A stretch of DNA of 64,000 nt from assembly GCA_030765045.1 (NCBI GenBank), contig CM060961.1, positions 34,822,805 to 34,886,804 of the forward strand, read 5' to 3'. This stretch comes from Tenodera sinensis (Eukaryota > Arthropoda > Insecta > Mantodea > Mantidae). The first letter of the stretch is position 1. Every line of letters begins with the position of its first letter. The notes under the pieces were generated by a model. That model was not told the origin of the DNA. It ran no database searches and saw nothing but the letters and a program-made list of their open reading frames with translations. The translations under genes and the position numbers were made by a program. Below are positions 44,700-55,618 of the stretch, piece after piece.

Positions 44700-46680
44700 G
44701 TGAAGTGCTGCGTGTTCTGAAGATAGCGGTGCTGGCCCGTCAACTCCGAAAAAATGAAAGAACCGTGTGAAAATTCCTAGAAGGAAACCAAAATTCAGGG
44801 ACGCATTTAAGGTATCCCTGAATATAAGCAATGGTTGCACCGCAGCCCTACGAGTGATGAAAAGGCCAGGTGTAGGATTTGCGATGTCTCCTTCGTATCA
44901 GTAATTAGTAATGTAAAAAGGCACAATAAATGCACAATTCATTTGAAAAAAATGAAAAGTGTATGTCGCAAGCCAAAGCAACTTAAATGCAGTTTTAATA
45001 AAGCGGTCGGTAATTCGAGTGTTGAAAAAGCAGCTCATTTAACAGAAATCGAAGTGGCAGCATCTTTGTGGAGCAACATACCGTTTAGGGCGATGGAACA
45101 CTTAGAGTGTTTAAAAGACTCATTTCCTGATTCAAAAATTGCGAAAGCAATGTGCATGAAACGCAGGAAATGTACGGCCATAGTTAAAAACTTTATTGGT
45201 CAAAATCACAAACATGACTTAGCACGGGAACTAAAGTGGGTCAAATTCAGTGTCTTGGCAGATGAATCGGCTGATATAGATTCGGTGAAAACTTTGTGTT
45301 TGGTGGTTAGATATTTTATTATTGATTTATTGATCAGTCATTAAGTAAATACACAATTTACAATAGACTTCGTCACTTACAGCTAACTATTTCTAATCAT
45401 ATATTATTCTTGTCCATCTCTTCAAATTCATGCATATCATATACAGGATTTTCTACAAGCGATGTTTGAGAGCACATCAAACAAAGTAGTTGGTAAATTC
45501 TGGAACCTCGGCAATCTTCTTGAGCCAGGAGACCACGTTAAAGCTAATAAGGGTACAACTAGTGAAAATGCCTTTCAAACTATTGTTAATTCTCTAATCG
45601 AGTATGGCATACCGGTAGAAAACGTAATTGGTTTCGCTTCCGATGGATGCAGTGTAATGATAGCGTTCCAAAAACTCTGTGACGATACAATTAAAAGAAC
45701 TGTGTCAGTCGAAGAAATTCGTTGCTCATTGAATGAGCCTTTTTGAAACTGTGTTTCTTATTTCTGCTTTGGGTTTTACCTAAATTTACTGCAATCAATC
45801 AGTACTTTAAGAATAGTAAAGTTGTAATAGTTGAACTTCATGAAATAATGCAAAGTTATATAGAGAGTTAATTGTTATGCTATGTGGATAGTTTTTATGT
45901 GTTGAGGACACATTTGTCATAGATGAATCCTAGTAAGAGCGAGAATCTGTTCCTGATACGGAAATGTATTCAGGAGTGGAAGCGCATTAAGAGGTTCAAA
46001 AACTGCAGTTGTCCAACTAAATCTATTCAAAGACTTTTACGGCAAATACAATTTTTCCAAATAGGGTGCGTGGCATTGAGAAAGAGGTATGATTTTGTTG
46101 ACACTCTGTTATCATTACTTCTTTGTGCTAACACTGAAGAAAGCTCTGCCCAATGAGAAAAGAAAAGCAACGCCTTCGCTACTCCTAGCAATACAATTAC
46201 CCAGAATTGTGTCAGATGAAAACTCACTTTTGTTGCAGCAAATAGATGACCAATGGCGAAAATTGCCACTTGCTAACCTTCCGCAAGAAATTATCACCTA
46301 AACCAGATAAATTTTGGGACCAGTTGTTGCAGTTGAAGGATAGTTTTGGCGACATTCCGTTTAAAGACGTTTCTGAATTTAACTTTTCTGCATTATATTT
46401 ACGGCAATCCAACACTGATTGGAGCGCGTCTTTAGTAAAATGAAACGAATTAAAGTGAAACACCGAAATTGACTCACAATATCTACAATTAATGCCTGTA
46501 TTTAGCCAGTCAAAATAATGGATCCACTTGTGAGAGTTGCACACCTACTGAAAATTGGCAAACTCCATGACACACAGCTTTACAGTTAAAGCACCAAGTC
46601 ACATGCAGCACAAAGTGGCATTCCTTTGGAGGAGTAGGAGGAGGATGCTGACGACAGTTTCGTATTTAGTGACTGACAAA
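44700..46680 (+). pseudogene. hAT transposase of the old copy (heavily decayed)
   Basis: Same protein as at 41662-43825 but with many frameshifts and stops. Recognisable pieces are HRSPTSDEKARCRICDVSFV, FSVLADESADIDS (first Asp kept), NVIGFASDGCSVM, and NLPQEIIT near 46285. About 330 bp, including the CHSLHLC region, are deleted near 45665. A 150-bp foreign segment lies at 45318-45465. At 41860, where the young copy has a stop, this copy reads SVISNV, so that stop arose in the young lineage. Confidence 0.85.
45318..45465. other. ~150-bp insertion in old hAT transposase
   Basis: Between GTTAGATATTTTAT and AGCACATCAAACAAAG, where the young copy reads continuously, lie about 150 bp of AT-rich DNA. 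It ends in TATACAGGATTTTCTAC and has no clear terminal repeats. Confidence 0.7.
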
Positions 46681-47139
46681 TCGGCGAGTGTTTTTTTATT
46701 TATTACTCTATTAACGTGGTATTTTTCCAAGTTACAATTCAACATTCATACTCGTATTTCAGTGTCATTCAGCTCTAATGTTTTCCCAAATATATGGAAT
46801 CATAATTTTAGATCCTTTATCGTATTCTTCTATTAGTTTCATCCGTAGTCGATTATATGTATGTATAACAATGCCATAAGGGTTTAGGATTACACTCTAG
46901 TTGCGTTGCTTATTAAAATGAAGCACGATATACAAATTTGAAGTAAATTCTCTTCATATATTATGTATATTTTCAAAACAAAAAGGCGATAAATATACAA
47001 ATGCGATTATTATATGCGTATGTCTATATTAAAAGCTTTGATATTTTACACCAAATCTGCTGTATGGTCCTCTGGGGCAAAATGCGGTCCATTTTTAGCG
47101 TGCGTACGGTTTGGACGTTTTTTGAACATGGCAACACTG

Positions 47140-48489
47140 CTTGCCTGTGTGTTTTATTCCTTTTCATTTGGTAGAATTGCGGAGTAAGACATTACGAAGT
47201 GTCGCTAGGAACTGCGTATATTTAGTTCACAAATTAACTGATCACGGATCACTGCAGTCGCGCGCGAATTCTTTAGTTCGGTTCAAGACCAATCGTAACG
47301 TAAGTTGTGCTTTGTGTAACTGTGACAATAAGCAGAAAATTCACATGTTTACATTGTGGTTAGTGAAGTGTTACCAATATCACTTTCAAAGCCTGGTACG
47401 AGTGGCGCAAGTACTAAGGGTAAAGTACTGCGCTCTCAGGCCAGAAATATTATTTTTATAGTGTACAGTTTTTTTTTTTTTTAAGGAATTGGCATCTGAG
47501 GAAGTGCGTGTAAATAAGTACGTTAGTATTGAGTGTTACAGTTTATAATGTTATCATCATTATCCTTTGCTGCGTAAGTTTACGTTCTGACAATTTGTGA
47601 CACGACACATGTTACTTTCCTCGTTCCCTCCCCGTAACTTCCGCTCTCTGGCGCATCACTATGGCAGCAGTGCAGCCACCGTGTGCACGCATTGGTCCAG
47701 CTCATGTGCCTTCTAAAACCGTACGCCGTGTAGTCACAGAGTTGTAATGGTTAGTGGTGTTGCAACTTATTTTCAAATTCACCCCAGTCGCCATCACACT
47801 GGTTGCAATGGCAGCCAGGTATGAGAGTGAGGAAGAGGATGGTATGAAATGCAGGCGAAATCAATGACTGAAAAGGTGGTGATGGATCAGTTGGAATGAG
47901 TGGCATTCGAACACATGTGTAAATTATTGAAACCAAATGCTGTAACTTGTATATTTTTCAGTTTTTGGACAACACAATAATGAATTAATATTGTTTTAGA
48001 GCAAGGTTCCAACATGCGACCGCTCCTTGAGAAAATATCTGCCAACGCCTACGAAAAGGATTAAGTTATTTTAAAAGCAAGTGAAAATACTTCTGTTCCT
48101 TTTAAAAATAGCCTTAAATTCCTGTTATTATTGCACAACCGATCCTCTGAATTTGCGTAAATCAGTTTTATTGCGAGTTTAAGGTTCTTACAGTCGTGAA
48201 GCAGATACATAGGGCCCTGGCTTTGACTGAAATCCGCTAAGTGAACTCTTTGTCTCTTTAATCAGCTTATATCTATCTCTGCTGAATGAAATCGCCCACA
48301 GCAGGAGGGGAGGGGGAAAGTAGTGATGTTATCTGCATCTGAGGCATGGTCTTTGCTAATTCAGTTGCTGAGAGTTGTCCAGTTGGAAACATAGGTAATT
48401 AGAGTTTTGCGATAAGCCGTTCTGATACCGAAATTATAGACACATAAAATTCATTTATAAAAATAATAATACTAATTAGAATAATAAAG
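47140..48489. other. Intergenic with one repeat scrap
   Basis: No gene. 47940-48060 (TAATGAATTAATATTG, GGTTCCAACATGCGACC) matches the repeat at 37.1 and 17.6 kb. A T-run lies near 47469. Confidence 0.55.
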
Positions 48490-48830
48490 AGGCGGCGCCG
48501 TGGCCGAACGGTTAGAGCGCTCGCCTACCACCTAGGCGGCCCGGGTTCGATCCCAGATGTGGTATTCGTGGTGGAAGAAGCGGCGTCAGGGCGGGTTTTC
48601 TCCGGGTGCTCCGGTTTCCCCCGCCACTCATTTCACCAATTGCTCCATTATCACCTTAACAATCATTGATTTCGCCTGCAGTTCATACCATCCTCTTCCT
48701 CACTATCATACCTGCTGCTGGGCTGACCACCTGCTTCCAGGTCTTCACTCTGTCCGGTCCATAGATTCCTATGCTCCCCGACAGATGTCTGACCCTAGAC
48801 ACTGGCTTGTAAGTCCTACATAAGGGGAGA
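48490..48830 (+). mobile_element. tRNA-derived SINE
   Basis: The head contains GTGGCCGAACGGTTAGAGCG (box A) and GGGTTCGATCCC (box B, about 48543), spaced as in a tRNA gene, then a non-tRNA body (GGTGCTCCGGTTTCCC, CCACTCATTTCACCAATTGC). The anticodon region has become GCTCGCCTACCACCTAGGCG. Body shared with 36255-36470. Clear target duplications were not found. It could still be transcribed by pol III. Confidence 0.8.
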
Positions 48831-48926
48831 GCAATCAGGAAAAGAAGAAGAATAAAGAAAGCTTTCGACAAAGTAGACAAATATTCTGGAAGATACTAGA
48901 CAGCAGAAGTTATCCATTACGTTTAC

Positions 48927-49830
48927 AAAAGTCTGATGTGCTGCTTTCTCTACTCTTGTATTAACCATTCTTACAAACTCTTATTCTTGCATCTTCTTCG
49001 TGTTAGTTAAGATAAACATTTGTACAGATTATCTTATTGCTTATTTCCTTGTAGGTGCAAGGGGAATATTAGAATACAGTAGGCTTTGTGCGATAGTCAA
49101 ATCGTTTAAAGCTTTGAGATTCCGTTCTCTTTGCACACTTAACATATAAAAAATGAGCAACGATGCGCCATTTCACAAAAGTTTTAAGTTTTCCAAAACT
49201 CACACACATAAGAAGGAATATCTCCGAAATGGTTCACCCTACAAGAAAATTTATTTTACATAAATTGTGTATTTTAGCAAGATCTACATTTTTTGTATAG
49301 TATGATTTGGTCTATCTCTAACTGTTTATCAGTTATGCAAAAGTTGTCCAGAGTAAATACGACTACAGGGGCCATAGCCAGAAAATTCAAGATATACATT
49401 TCATTTGTCATAAACATATCTCAAACATACGACATTTTAATAAAAATCGTTAGAGCTGTTTTCAAGAATATCAAAACGTTTGAAAAATTTTCCATGTAAA
49501 GGGTAGTTTAGAGTGGGGCTATTTTCTTCAAAATCTTCGTGTCGCATTCTTGAAAGACATTAAACTTAAATAATAACTCTGGTTTTTAACCTACTTTTCG
49601 TTTTTGAGTTATGCTGTCCACAGGCTGACAGACAGACAGACAGACAGACAGACACACACACACACACACACACACGCGCGCGCGCGCACACACACACACA
49701 CACACGAACCTTTTTCTAAAATGCTTTTTTCTTATTCAGGGGATCTCAAAACATATATTTCCGGTGAAATCTCGACATCGAATTTTTGGGTGGAATACAA
49801 TACTTCTACTTACCAATAGAGAAAGTAAAA
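48927..49830 (-). repeat. Family A, copy 4
   Basis: Full-length minus-strand copy. It contains the tract TTATTTCCTTGTAGGTGCAA, which also occurs in copies 6 and 9. It ends ACCAATAGAGAAAGTAAAAA. Confidence 0.85.
49622..49706. repeat. Compound (CAGA)n(CA)n(CG)n microsatellite in family A copy 4
   Basis: A CAGACAGACAGACAGACA run, then CA repeats, a CGCGCGCGCG core, and CA again. It lies at the same internal position as the short CAGTCTGTG tract of other copies. Confidence 0.9.
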
Positions 49831-49849
49831 AGTTACACGGAGACTATAT

Positions 49850-50545
49850 AAAACAAAGGAATTGTGATTGAAAACGATGGAAGATTAACAGAGGCAATTG
49901 TAACAAATTCAGGTTTAAAACAAGGATGGGGTGTATCCCCAGCACTTTTTAACGCTCATTTGGAAAATATTCTTCAAGGAAACTTACAGTAAATAAAGGA
50001 ATTGAACAGGACAAAATGGAACCTTAAATTATTTGGCCCTTGTGGATGACATAGTTCCAGTTTTTTACAATGGACTACAAATGGGTGTGTATCAGCGTAA
50101 CAACATTTGTAACAGTTTTAATGTGGCAATTTCTAAAACGAAAACAAGGACAAAGGCTTTTAAAGGTAAATGCCATAACAAACAACTAAAATTGTGATAG
50201 ATGACGCACCAGAAGAACAAATAAAGCCCTTCCAATACCTAGGCTGTGATGTGACACACAAGGAAATCAGAATATAAACCAAAACCTGCCAAAATTCAAG
50301 AGTTTGGTGAACAATACAAAGGACATTAAATAATACAGCTAGAAAAGAAACAAAATTGAGATTTTATTCAGTGATGGCTATGTCGGTAATATTATATAGA
50401 AGCGAGGCATGGACACTCAAAGTAAAACATAAAAGTGAAATTCAAGCAAGAAAAATGATATTTTTACAAACAATGAAGGGGATGAACATACACGCAATGA
50501 ACAAATAAGAGAGAAGTTGGGAGTTACAGTGTTATGTCAACAAAT
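49850..50545 (+). pseudogene. RTE-like LINE reverse transcriptase fragment (plus)
   Basis: The plus-strand pieces read EAIVTNSGLKQGWGVSPALF then NAHLENIL (RT palm motif LKQGxxxSPxLFN). LALVDDIV follows, in the place of the usual FADD catalytic box, so the Phe/Ala positions have changed. PFQYLGCDVT and TKLRFYSVMAMSVILYRSEA then SEIQARKMIFLQTMKG mark the thumb. Several stops and frameshifts are present. Endonuclease and N-terminus are missing. It lies between two minus-strand family A copies. Confidence 0.7.
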
Positions 50546-50551
50546 ATCTGT

Positions 50552-51205
50552 CGGGGAAAAATCTGATGTGTTGCACTCACATGACTTTCTCTACTCTTGT
50601 ACAAATCATTCTTACAAACTCTTGTTCCAATACCTTCATGTTAATGATGGTAAACATTCGCAGAAATTCTCTTTTTCGTTGTAGGTGCAAGGGGAATATG
50701 GGAAAATAGTAAGCTTTGTGCGATAGTCAAATATTTTAAAGCTTTCATATGTCGTTCTCCTTGCACGGTGAGCATATAAAAATGAATAACTATGTTCCAT
50801 TTGACAGAAGTATAAGTTCTCCAAAACTCGCACAAATAACAAGGAATACCTCTATCTCTTACGGTTTATTAGTTATGCAAAAGTCATCCAGAGTAATTAG
50901 GACTTCATGGGCTATAGCCACAAAATTCAAGATATACATTTCATTTGTCATAAAAATATCTCAAACATATGGCATTTTGATCAAAATCGTTTGGGCCATT
51001 TTCAAGAAAATAAAAATATTATCAAATTTTCCGTGTAAAGGATAGTTTAGGATGGAGGAATTTTCTTCAAAACCTTCGTGTCGCATTGTTAAAAGACTTT
51101 AAACTTAAAGCCAACTTCGGTTTTTAAACGACTTTTCGGTTTTGAGTTGTGCCGCCCACAGACTGACACACATACAGACAAACACACTCACACCCACCCA
51201 CAGAC
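50552..51205 (-). repeat. Family A, copy 5 (5' end missing)
   Basis: Matches from GAAAAATCTGATGTGTTGCA through GACTGACACACATACAGAC. The outer 5' 150 bp are absent. Confidence 0.8.
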
Positions 51206-51921
51206 AGGGTTATACCCGTTTTTTGTCTGTATAGTTCACGAATTCCAAAAGGTTTAAGTATATGTGATTATATCTGGATATCAGAATATAAGTTCAACAG
51301 CAATTTTCGTGTACCTGAGTAAATGGTAGAGAAAGCATGAACTGGATACTGTGAAATTGAAACCCAATTCAAATATTTATCAGACTGTCTTTAAGTGGAT
51401 GGAAATATAATATTATTTAATATGAATATTCTGGAGAATCCCTATGAAAGACAATGGGTAGAGGAGTCGCGTGACTATCACACATATTTTGGGTTTCTTG
51501 CTCGCCGAGTTGTCGCTTTAACAGGCTTTAGCAAACAAATGACAGCTTGAAACAAAACACAAGCAGTGGAGAGTCAAACGGCCGCAAGGACGCCACAGTA
51601 CAATAGCTACTTTAAATGAAACAAGTTCCCACGCTTAAGAAAAGTGATATATCATTCAACACGACACGTTCCTAAAATGTTACTCTATTTATTTCATGCT
51701 TTGGCGTTTGTTTATCAGCTTCGTGTTTTAATTTCTGATAGTAACACGTGCTCCGAAACGCAAACCTGGCTTTTGGACTGTGACACTTGGAGAATATTAG
51801 CAACATGGAACACTGTGAGTACCAGTTTTAGTTTTTCATAGTAGATACAGAAGACGTAACATTCCGTTCAAAAGTTGATATCGAGATTTCACCGGAATAC
51901 ACCTTTTTGTACTATAGTAAT
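51206..51921. other. Intergenic with family A scrap
   Basis: No gene. 51866-51906 (TTGATATCGAGATTTCACCG) is a 40-bp plus-strand piece of the family A 5' region. Confidence 0.55.
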
Positions 51922-52540
51922 TAAAAAAATCTGATGTGCTGCATTCACATGACTCTCTACTCTAGTACTATCCATTCTTACAAACTCTTATTCCTATATC
52001 TTCTTCGTGTTAAGATAAACATTTGTACAAATTATCTTATTGCTTATTTCCTTGTAGGTGCAAGCGGGATATTAGAACACAGAAGGCTTTGCGCGACAGT
52101 CAAATCTTTTAAAGCTTTGAGATTCCTTTCTCTTTGCACACTTAACATATAAAAAAATGAACAACGATGTTCCATTTCGCGAAAGTTTTAAGTTTTCCGA
52201 AACTGACACATATAACAAGGAATATCTCCGAAATGGTTCACTCTACAAGAAAATTTATTTGGACATAAATTGTGTATTTTAGCAAGATCTACATTTTTTG
52301 TACAGCAAGATTTGGTGTATCTCTAACGGTTTGCCAGTAATACAAAATTCGTCCAGAGTAAATACGACTACAGGGGCTATAGCCAGAAAATTCAAGATAT
52401 ACATTTAATTTGTCATAAAAATATCTCAAACATATGGCATTTTAATCAAAATCGTTAGAGCCATTTTCAAGAAAATCAAAATTTTCGAAAAATGTTCCGT
52501 GTAAAGGGTAGTTTAGGGTGGGGCTATTTTCTTAAAAAAT
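51922..52540 (-). repeat. Family A, copy 6 (truncated)
   Basis: Starts AAAAAAATCTGATGTGCTGC, keeps TTCCTTGTAGGTGCAAGC and breaks at GGGGCTATTTTCTTAAAAAA, where a LINE fragment begins. Confidence 0.8.
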
Positions 52541-52547
52541 TAGGTAT

Positions 52548-53139
52548 CCCTTCTTCTCTCATCCTCATTAAATGTTCTGTCCATTTCTTGTTATTTGCTT
52601 TAATTTTATCTTCTAATTTATATATATATATTAATTAATTAATTTATTTATTTATTTAGTTCTCTTATTAACTCATTTCGTATTCTATCTGCTCTTGTGC
52701 ATCCTTTCACGTTCCGCAGAAATAACATTTCCGCTGCCTGTATTCTACTACTATCCTTTGCTTTTATTATACAACTTTTACTTCCATATAACAAGGAAGG
52801 AATAGCCAATGTCTTATATAATTTATGTTTCGAGTCTTTTCTTGTTTTCCGACCTAATGGTTCTAGATATAGCCTAAAATGTATATATTTTGTTTTCTAT
52901 ATCTTTATCTTCAATTTGTATGTAATATCGCTCCCTAAGTACTTAAAGTTCCACTATTTTATTTTCCAAAACAATTTTAGCTCTTATTCCATATTTACCT
53001 ATGAATGCCATTGCTTTTGATTTACTTACTGATATTTTGCAGTTATATCTTTGGCCACCACTTGGAACTTATAAGCCAACATTTGTAGATCTCTTTCAGA
53101 TTCTGCCCTTAGTAAGACATCGTCTGCAAATAACAGGGC
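52548..53139 (-). pseudogene. RTE-like LINE reverse transcriptase fragment (minus)
   Basis: Minus-strand reading: LLFADDVLLRAESERDLQML (catalytic FADD, near 53125). Later come KYLGSDI, KLYKTLAIPSLLYGSKSCII and SRIQAAEMLFLRNVKGCTRA then DRIRNELIRELN. This palm-to-thumb order is typical of RTE-type LINEs. Several frameshifts and a TTTA-rich stretch near 52620-52665 interrupt it. The family pattern resembles that of the fragment at 49.85 kb in opposite orientation. It sits between two family A pieces. Confidence 0.75.
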
Positions 53140-53268
53140 AGGAAATAAGCAGTAAGATAATTTTTTCAAATGTTTATCTCAACTAACACGAAGAAGATAT
53201 AGGGATAAGAGTTTGTAAGAATGGTTAGTAGAAGAGTAGAGAAAGTCATGTGAGTGCAACACATCAGA
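53140..53268 (+). repeat. Family A, 3' tail only (copy 7)
   Basis: Begins AAATAAGCAGTAAGATAATT and ends GTGCAACACATCAGAG. Opposite orientation to copy 6, with the LINE fragment between them. Confidence 0.75.
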
Positions 53269-53269
53269 G

Positions 53270-54417
53270 TTCTTCTTGGATGTATTTATCCTCAAGATAA
53301 TTTTCATAAAACTTTTTGCCGTTAAAGACAGTGGTGTGTGTGCTAAACTCAATAGGATGTTAAAGATTTAAAAATGAAAATTCAGCGAGATTCTGTCCCA
53401 AGGTAATGAAAATTGCACCATCTTTAAAATAAAGGTTTTTGACATGCTTATAATACAAAATTTGAAATATCACTTCATAATTTTTGCAATAGACCTTTTA
53501 AGTGAGGTCTGTGAACAAAATTTTAGAAAAGCTTATTATTAGTTAGGGGCACATATCTGACACAAATTTGTTTATATATGCTTCAATTTTTAGGAGACAT
53601 AAAATACTTAATTATGAACAATGTGAGTGGATTAGTCTTTTTACCCAGTTAAATACAAGCTCTAAAGTTTGTGTATAGAAAAAAAATTTATCCACTTAAA
53701 GAGCAGAATTTTTAATTTTTAAAAATTCAATATTTTGATGATAAAAATATCCTTCCTGACAAATAATTTCAGCCCTCTATTAAACAGTTTCTAAGAAAAC
53801 TGTACCCTATGCTGTAAACGTTTAATCTTGTGGAAAAATGCAAAAAAACTAAATATGTTTTTTGTTTAAGTCACCAAAATCGGCGTATTCCAGTGCTTTT
53901 TGCTCTTCCTCTTCAAGTTCCTTTTCTTGATTCTAGCCTTTCTGGTCAATTCTTAAGCAGATTTATGAGCAGTTATAAAGTTATAGCAAATTCAATAGGT
54001 ACCGATGGTGTTAAAAGGAGCCCGACACAGCAGACTGAAATTTAAATCTCCATTTGAAGGACTTAAATATTAGCATAAACATATTGCAATGCATCATTAG
54101 ATTCGTTCGTAGATTTTATTTAACACACAAAACACTGATTTTTGAGCCATTTACATGTAATACTGTCCTCTCTAGTTTTTCTCTTATATACATTCCGGAG
54201 TCTATCTCTTCTAGCAACACCCTATAAAGACATTAGAAATGTATTTGTGGTCCTCCCAGTCTTGAGTTTTCCTTGGATGTATTTATCCTCAAGGTAATTT
54301 TCATAAGCAATGTTTGCCGTTCAAAATATGAATTACGCAGGAGCAGGTCAGGGTGTAGACACATTTCATGAATTGTTAGGCAGATCTACTAACAGAAAAT
54401 GATCTACCTTGTTGCAG
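53270..54417. other. Non-coding stretch with a spaced direct repeat
   Basis: TTGGATGTATTTATCCTCAA and following ~50 bp occur at 53276 and again at 54272, about 1 kb apart, with small differences. The DNA between shows no gene. It may be an inserted element or a local duplication. Confidence 0.5.
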
Positions 54418-54558
54418 GCAATGCAGGCTGTCCACTTTGGAGTGTCCATTGCAGAAGATGTTCTTCGCTTGCTGCAAGGTGATAATGGAGCCTTGCAGAA
54501 ATTTCTGACTGTTAAACGGAATCATTACTTCACCGGCTATGTCTTCCCACAAGGAGTA
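54418..54558 (+). CDS. Candidate internal exon of an unknown host gene
   Basis: A 141-bp stretch is open in only one plus-strand frame and encodes 47 residues starting AMQAVHFGVSIAEDVLRLLQ and ending HYFTGYVFPQGV. It is preceded by a branch-point-like CTAAC (about 54389) and an acceptor TACCTTGTTGCAG ending at 54417, and followed by a strong donor GTAAGT at 54559. Both boundaries fall between codons and the length divides by three. Composition is less AT-rich than the flanks. I do not recognise the protein. No partner exon is evident nearby on this strand. A relic of a mobile element or a chance ORF are alternatives. Confidence 0.45.
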
Positions 54559-54754
54559 GTAAGTATATTTTGCAATATTTATTTAAACTATATATACTTT
54601 GTGTTACATTTGATTTCAACCACTTGTCCGCGAACAGAAATCACAACAAAAGCAGAAATGGAAACAAAGCAATATGCAGCCTTTTCGTTTACAGTATATC
54701 GGAACGAGAACGGGAATCTATACTGATGAGCATACTATTAGCTAGGAAGAAAAT

Positions 54755-55043
54755 TCATATTACACAATGGAAATTCAAATGTTTGTAACTGACCAATGAT
54801 ACTTCATCTACTTCTAATTCAGCATTAACCCTAGCTATACCAACGGGGTGGGGAGGGAGTCCGAGGGGTGTAACTTTATGCCCACCTTCTGTAATTTTTT
54901 TAAATTCTGGAATATAATCTTCGCTTCTTTTATAATCCGTCATACTGGTGTGTATGTCTGTGACAGGGTATTTGTACATGAAAGCCTTAGCGTATTTGTA
55001 TCCCTCGCGGCTTAGCATCACTCGGAGAGCTTGAAGATTCTCA
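54755..55043 (-). CDS. Unidentified minus-strand ORF, cut by a TIR element
   Basis: The longest frame has 88 residues from an ATG at 55021: SREGYKYAKAFMYKYPVTDI, then YIPEFKKITEGGHKVTPLGL and PPHPVGIARVN, with a stop at 54755. The frame extends upstream (ENLQALRV) to the edge of the TIR element at 55046. Across that element the opposite flank can continue it only as an AT-rich stretch (LQLKY). Codon use is richer in G and C than the surroundings. I recognise no family. It may be the last exon of a host gene or a decayed fragment. Confidence 0.35.
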
Positions 55044-55261
55044 TACTTTGTTCAGTGTTTCGAGACAGTGGAAGGGGGAGAGTTAAGGACATCGCGTGGC
55101 CGGCGCGTGTATGGGAACCAAAACAACCCGGGCAGAGCTGCAAGGTTTATGTAGTTATACACGAGTAGTGGCGTACAACAGAAATTGTACAAAACTCTTA
55201 AACCTGTATAAATACGTGGCGACCGTGGGAAACAGCACCTGCTAATTATATAGCAAATTCC

Positions 55262-55474
55262 TTGCCCATAGGACGTGGCAAACCAGTACATAACCAGACG
55301 GCACACCTTTTTCAAAATGTGTACAATTACTTTAAAGGAGGGAACGGCAAGTGTGAACCGCCGATTGCACATACTATGGCTGCCATTGGCGTTCCCAGAT
55401 GTACGGCAATAAGGACAGTTAAACTAGATACTTATTCGGAACTATACAACTCCAACAAAGACGAAATACGATGA
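55262..55474 (+). pseudogene. Transposase N-terminal fragment
   Basis: Open for 70 residues: MPIGRGKPVHNQTAHLFQNV, YNYFKGGNGK, then TMAAIGVPRCTAIRTVK. The layout RG.P…Q…NV..YF…A.G(V)…T…. resembles the N-terminal DNA-binding part of Tc1/IS630-like transposases in insects. The frame ends at 55474 without any DDE domain. It lies inside the TIR element, so it is the remains of that element's own transposase. Confidence 0.5.
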
Positions 55475-55501
55475 AAAACATTTCGTGAATTTTATAAGAT
55501 T

Positions 55502-55618
55502 GATGGCTTCTTCATCGTCTTCAGAGGATGAGGAAGAAGAAGAAGAAGAAGAAGAAGAAGAAACTAGGATACTTAGATTGAGTAAATGCCAATATACATA
55601 TCTATGTCAATGTAAATA
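55502..55618 (+). CDS. Acidic mini-ORF (poly-Glu)
   Basis: 38 codons beginning MASSSSSEDE, then a run of Glu encoded by a GAA repeat, ending LSKCQYTYLCQCK. A short Ser/Glu-rich leader inside the TIR element. It may be the eroded start of a second frame or simply a microsatellite with an ATG; function unknown. Confidence 0.25.

Larger units (their letters stand above)
39089..47139 (+). mobile_element. Old hAT element, split by nested insertions
   Basis: The 5' end is CATTGTTGCCAT (39089-39100) and the 3' end is ATGGCAACACTG (47128-47139): 12-bp inverted repeats with one mismatch. The 8-bp flanks CTTGCCTA (39081-39088) and CTTGCCTG (47140-47147) match at 7 of 8 bases, the hAT target size. The first ~185 bp resemble the 5' end of the younger hAT at 41087, and 44334-47139 resembles the remainder. 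The gap is filled by a mariner-type element, a MITE and the younger hAT. Removing these leaves an element of about 3 kb. Confidence 0.8.

Noticed and set aside
48490..48562. A functional tRNA gene
   Set aside because: Box A and box B are present but the anticodon arm is abnormal and a non-tRNA body follows. A related decayed copy at 36.26 kb shows it is a SINE.
52697..53020. Plus-strand hydrophobic 107-codon frame
   Set aside because: Antisense of the RTE-like reverse transcriptase fragment, which has recognisable motifs on the other strand.
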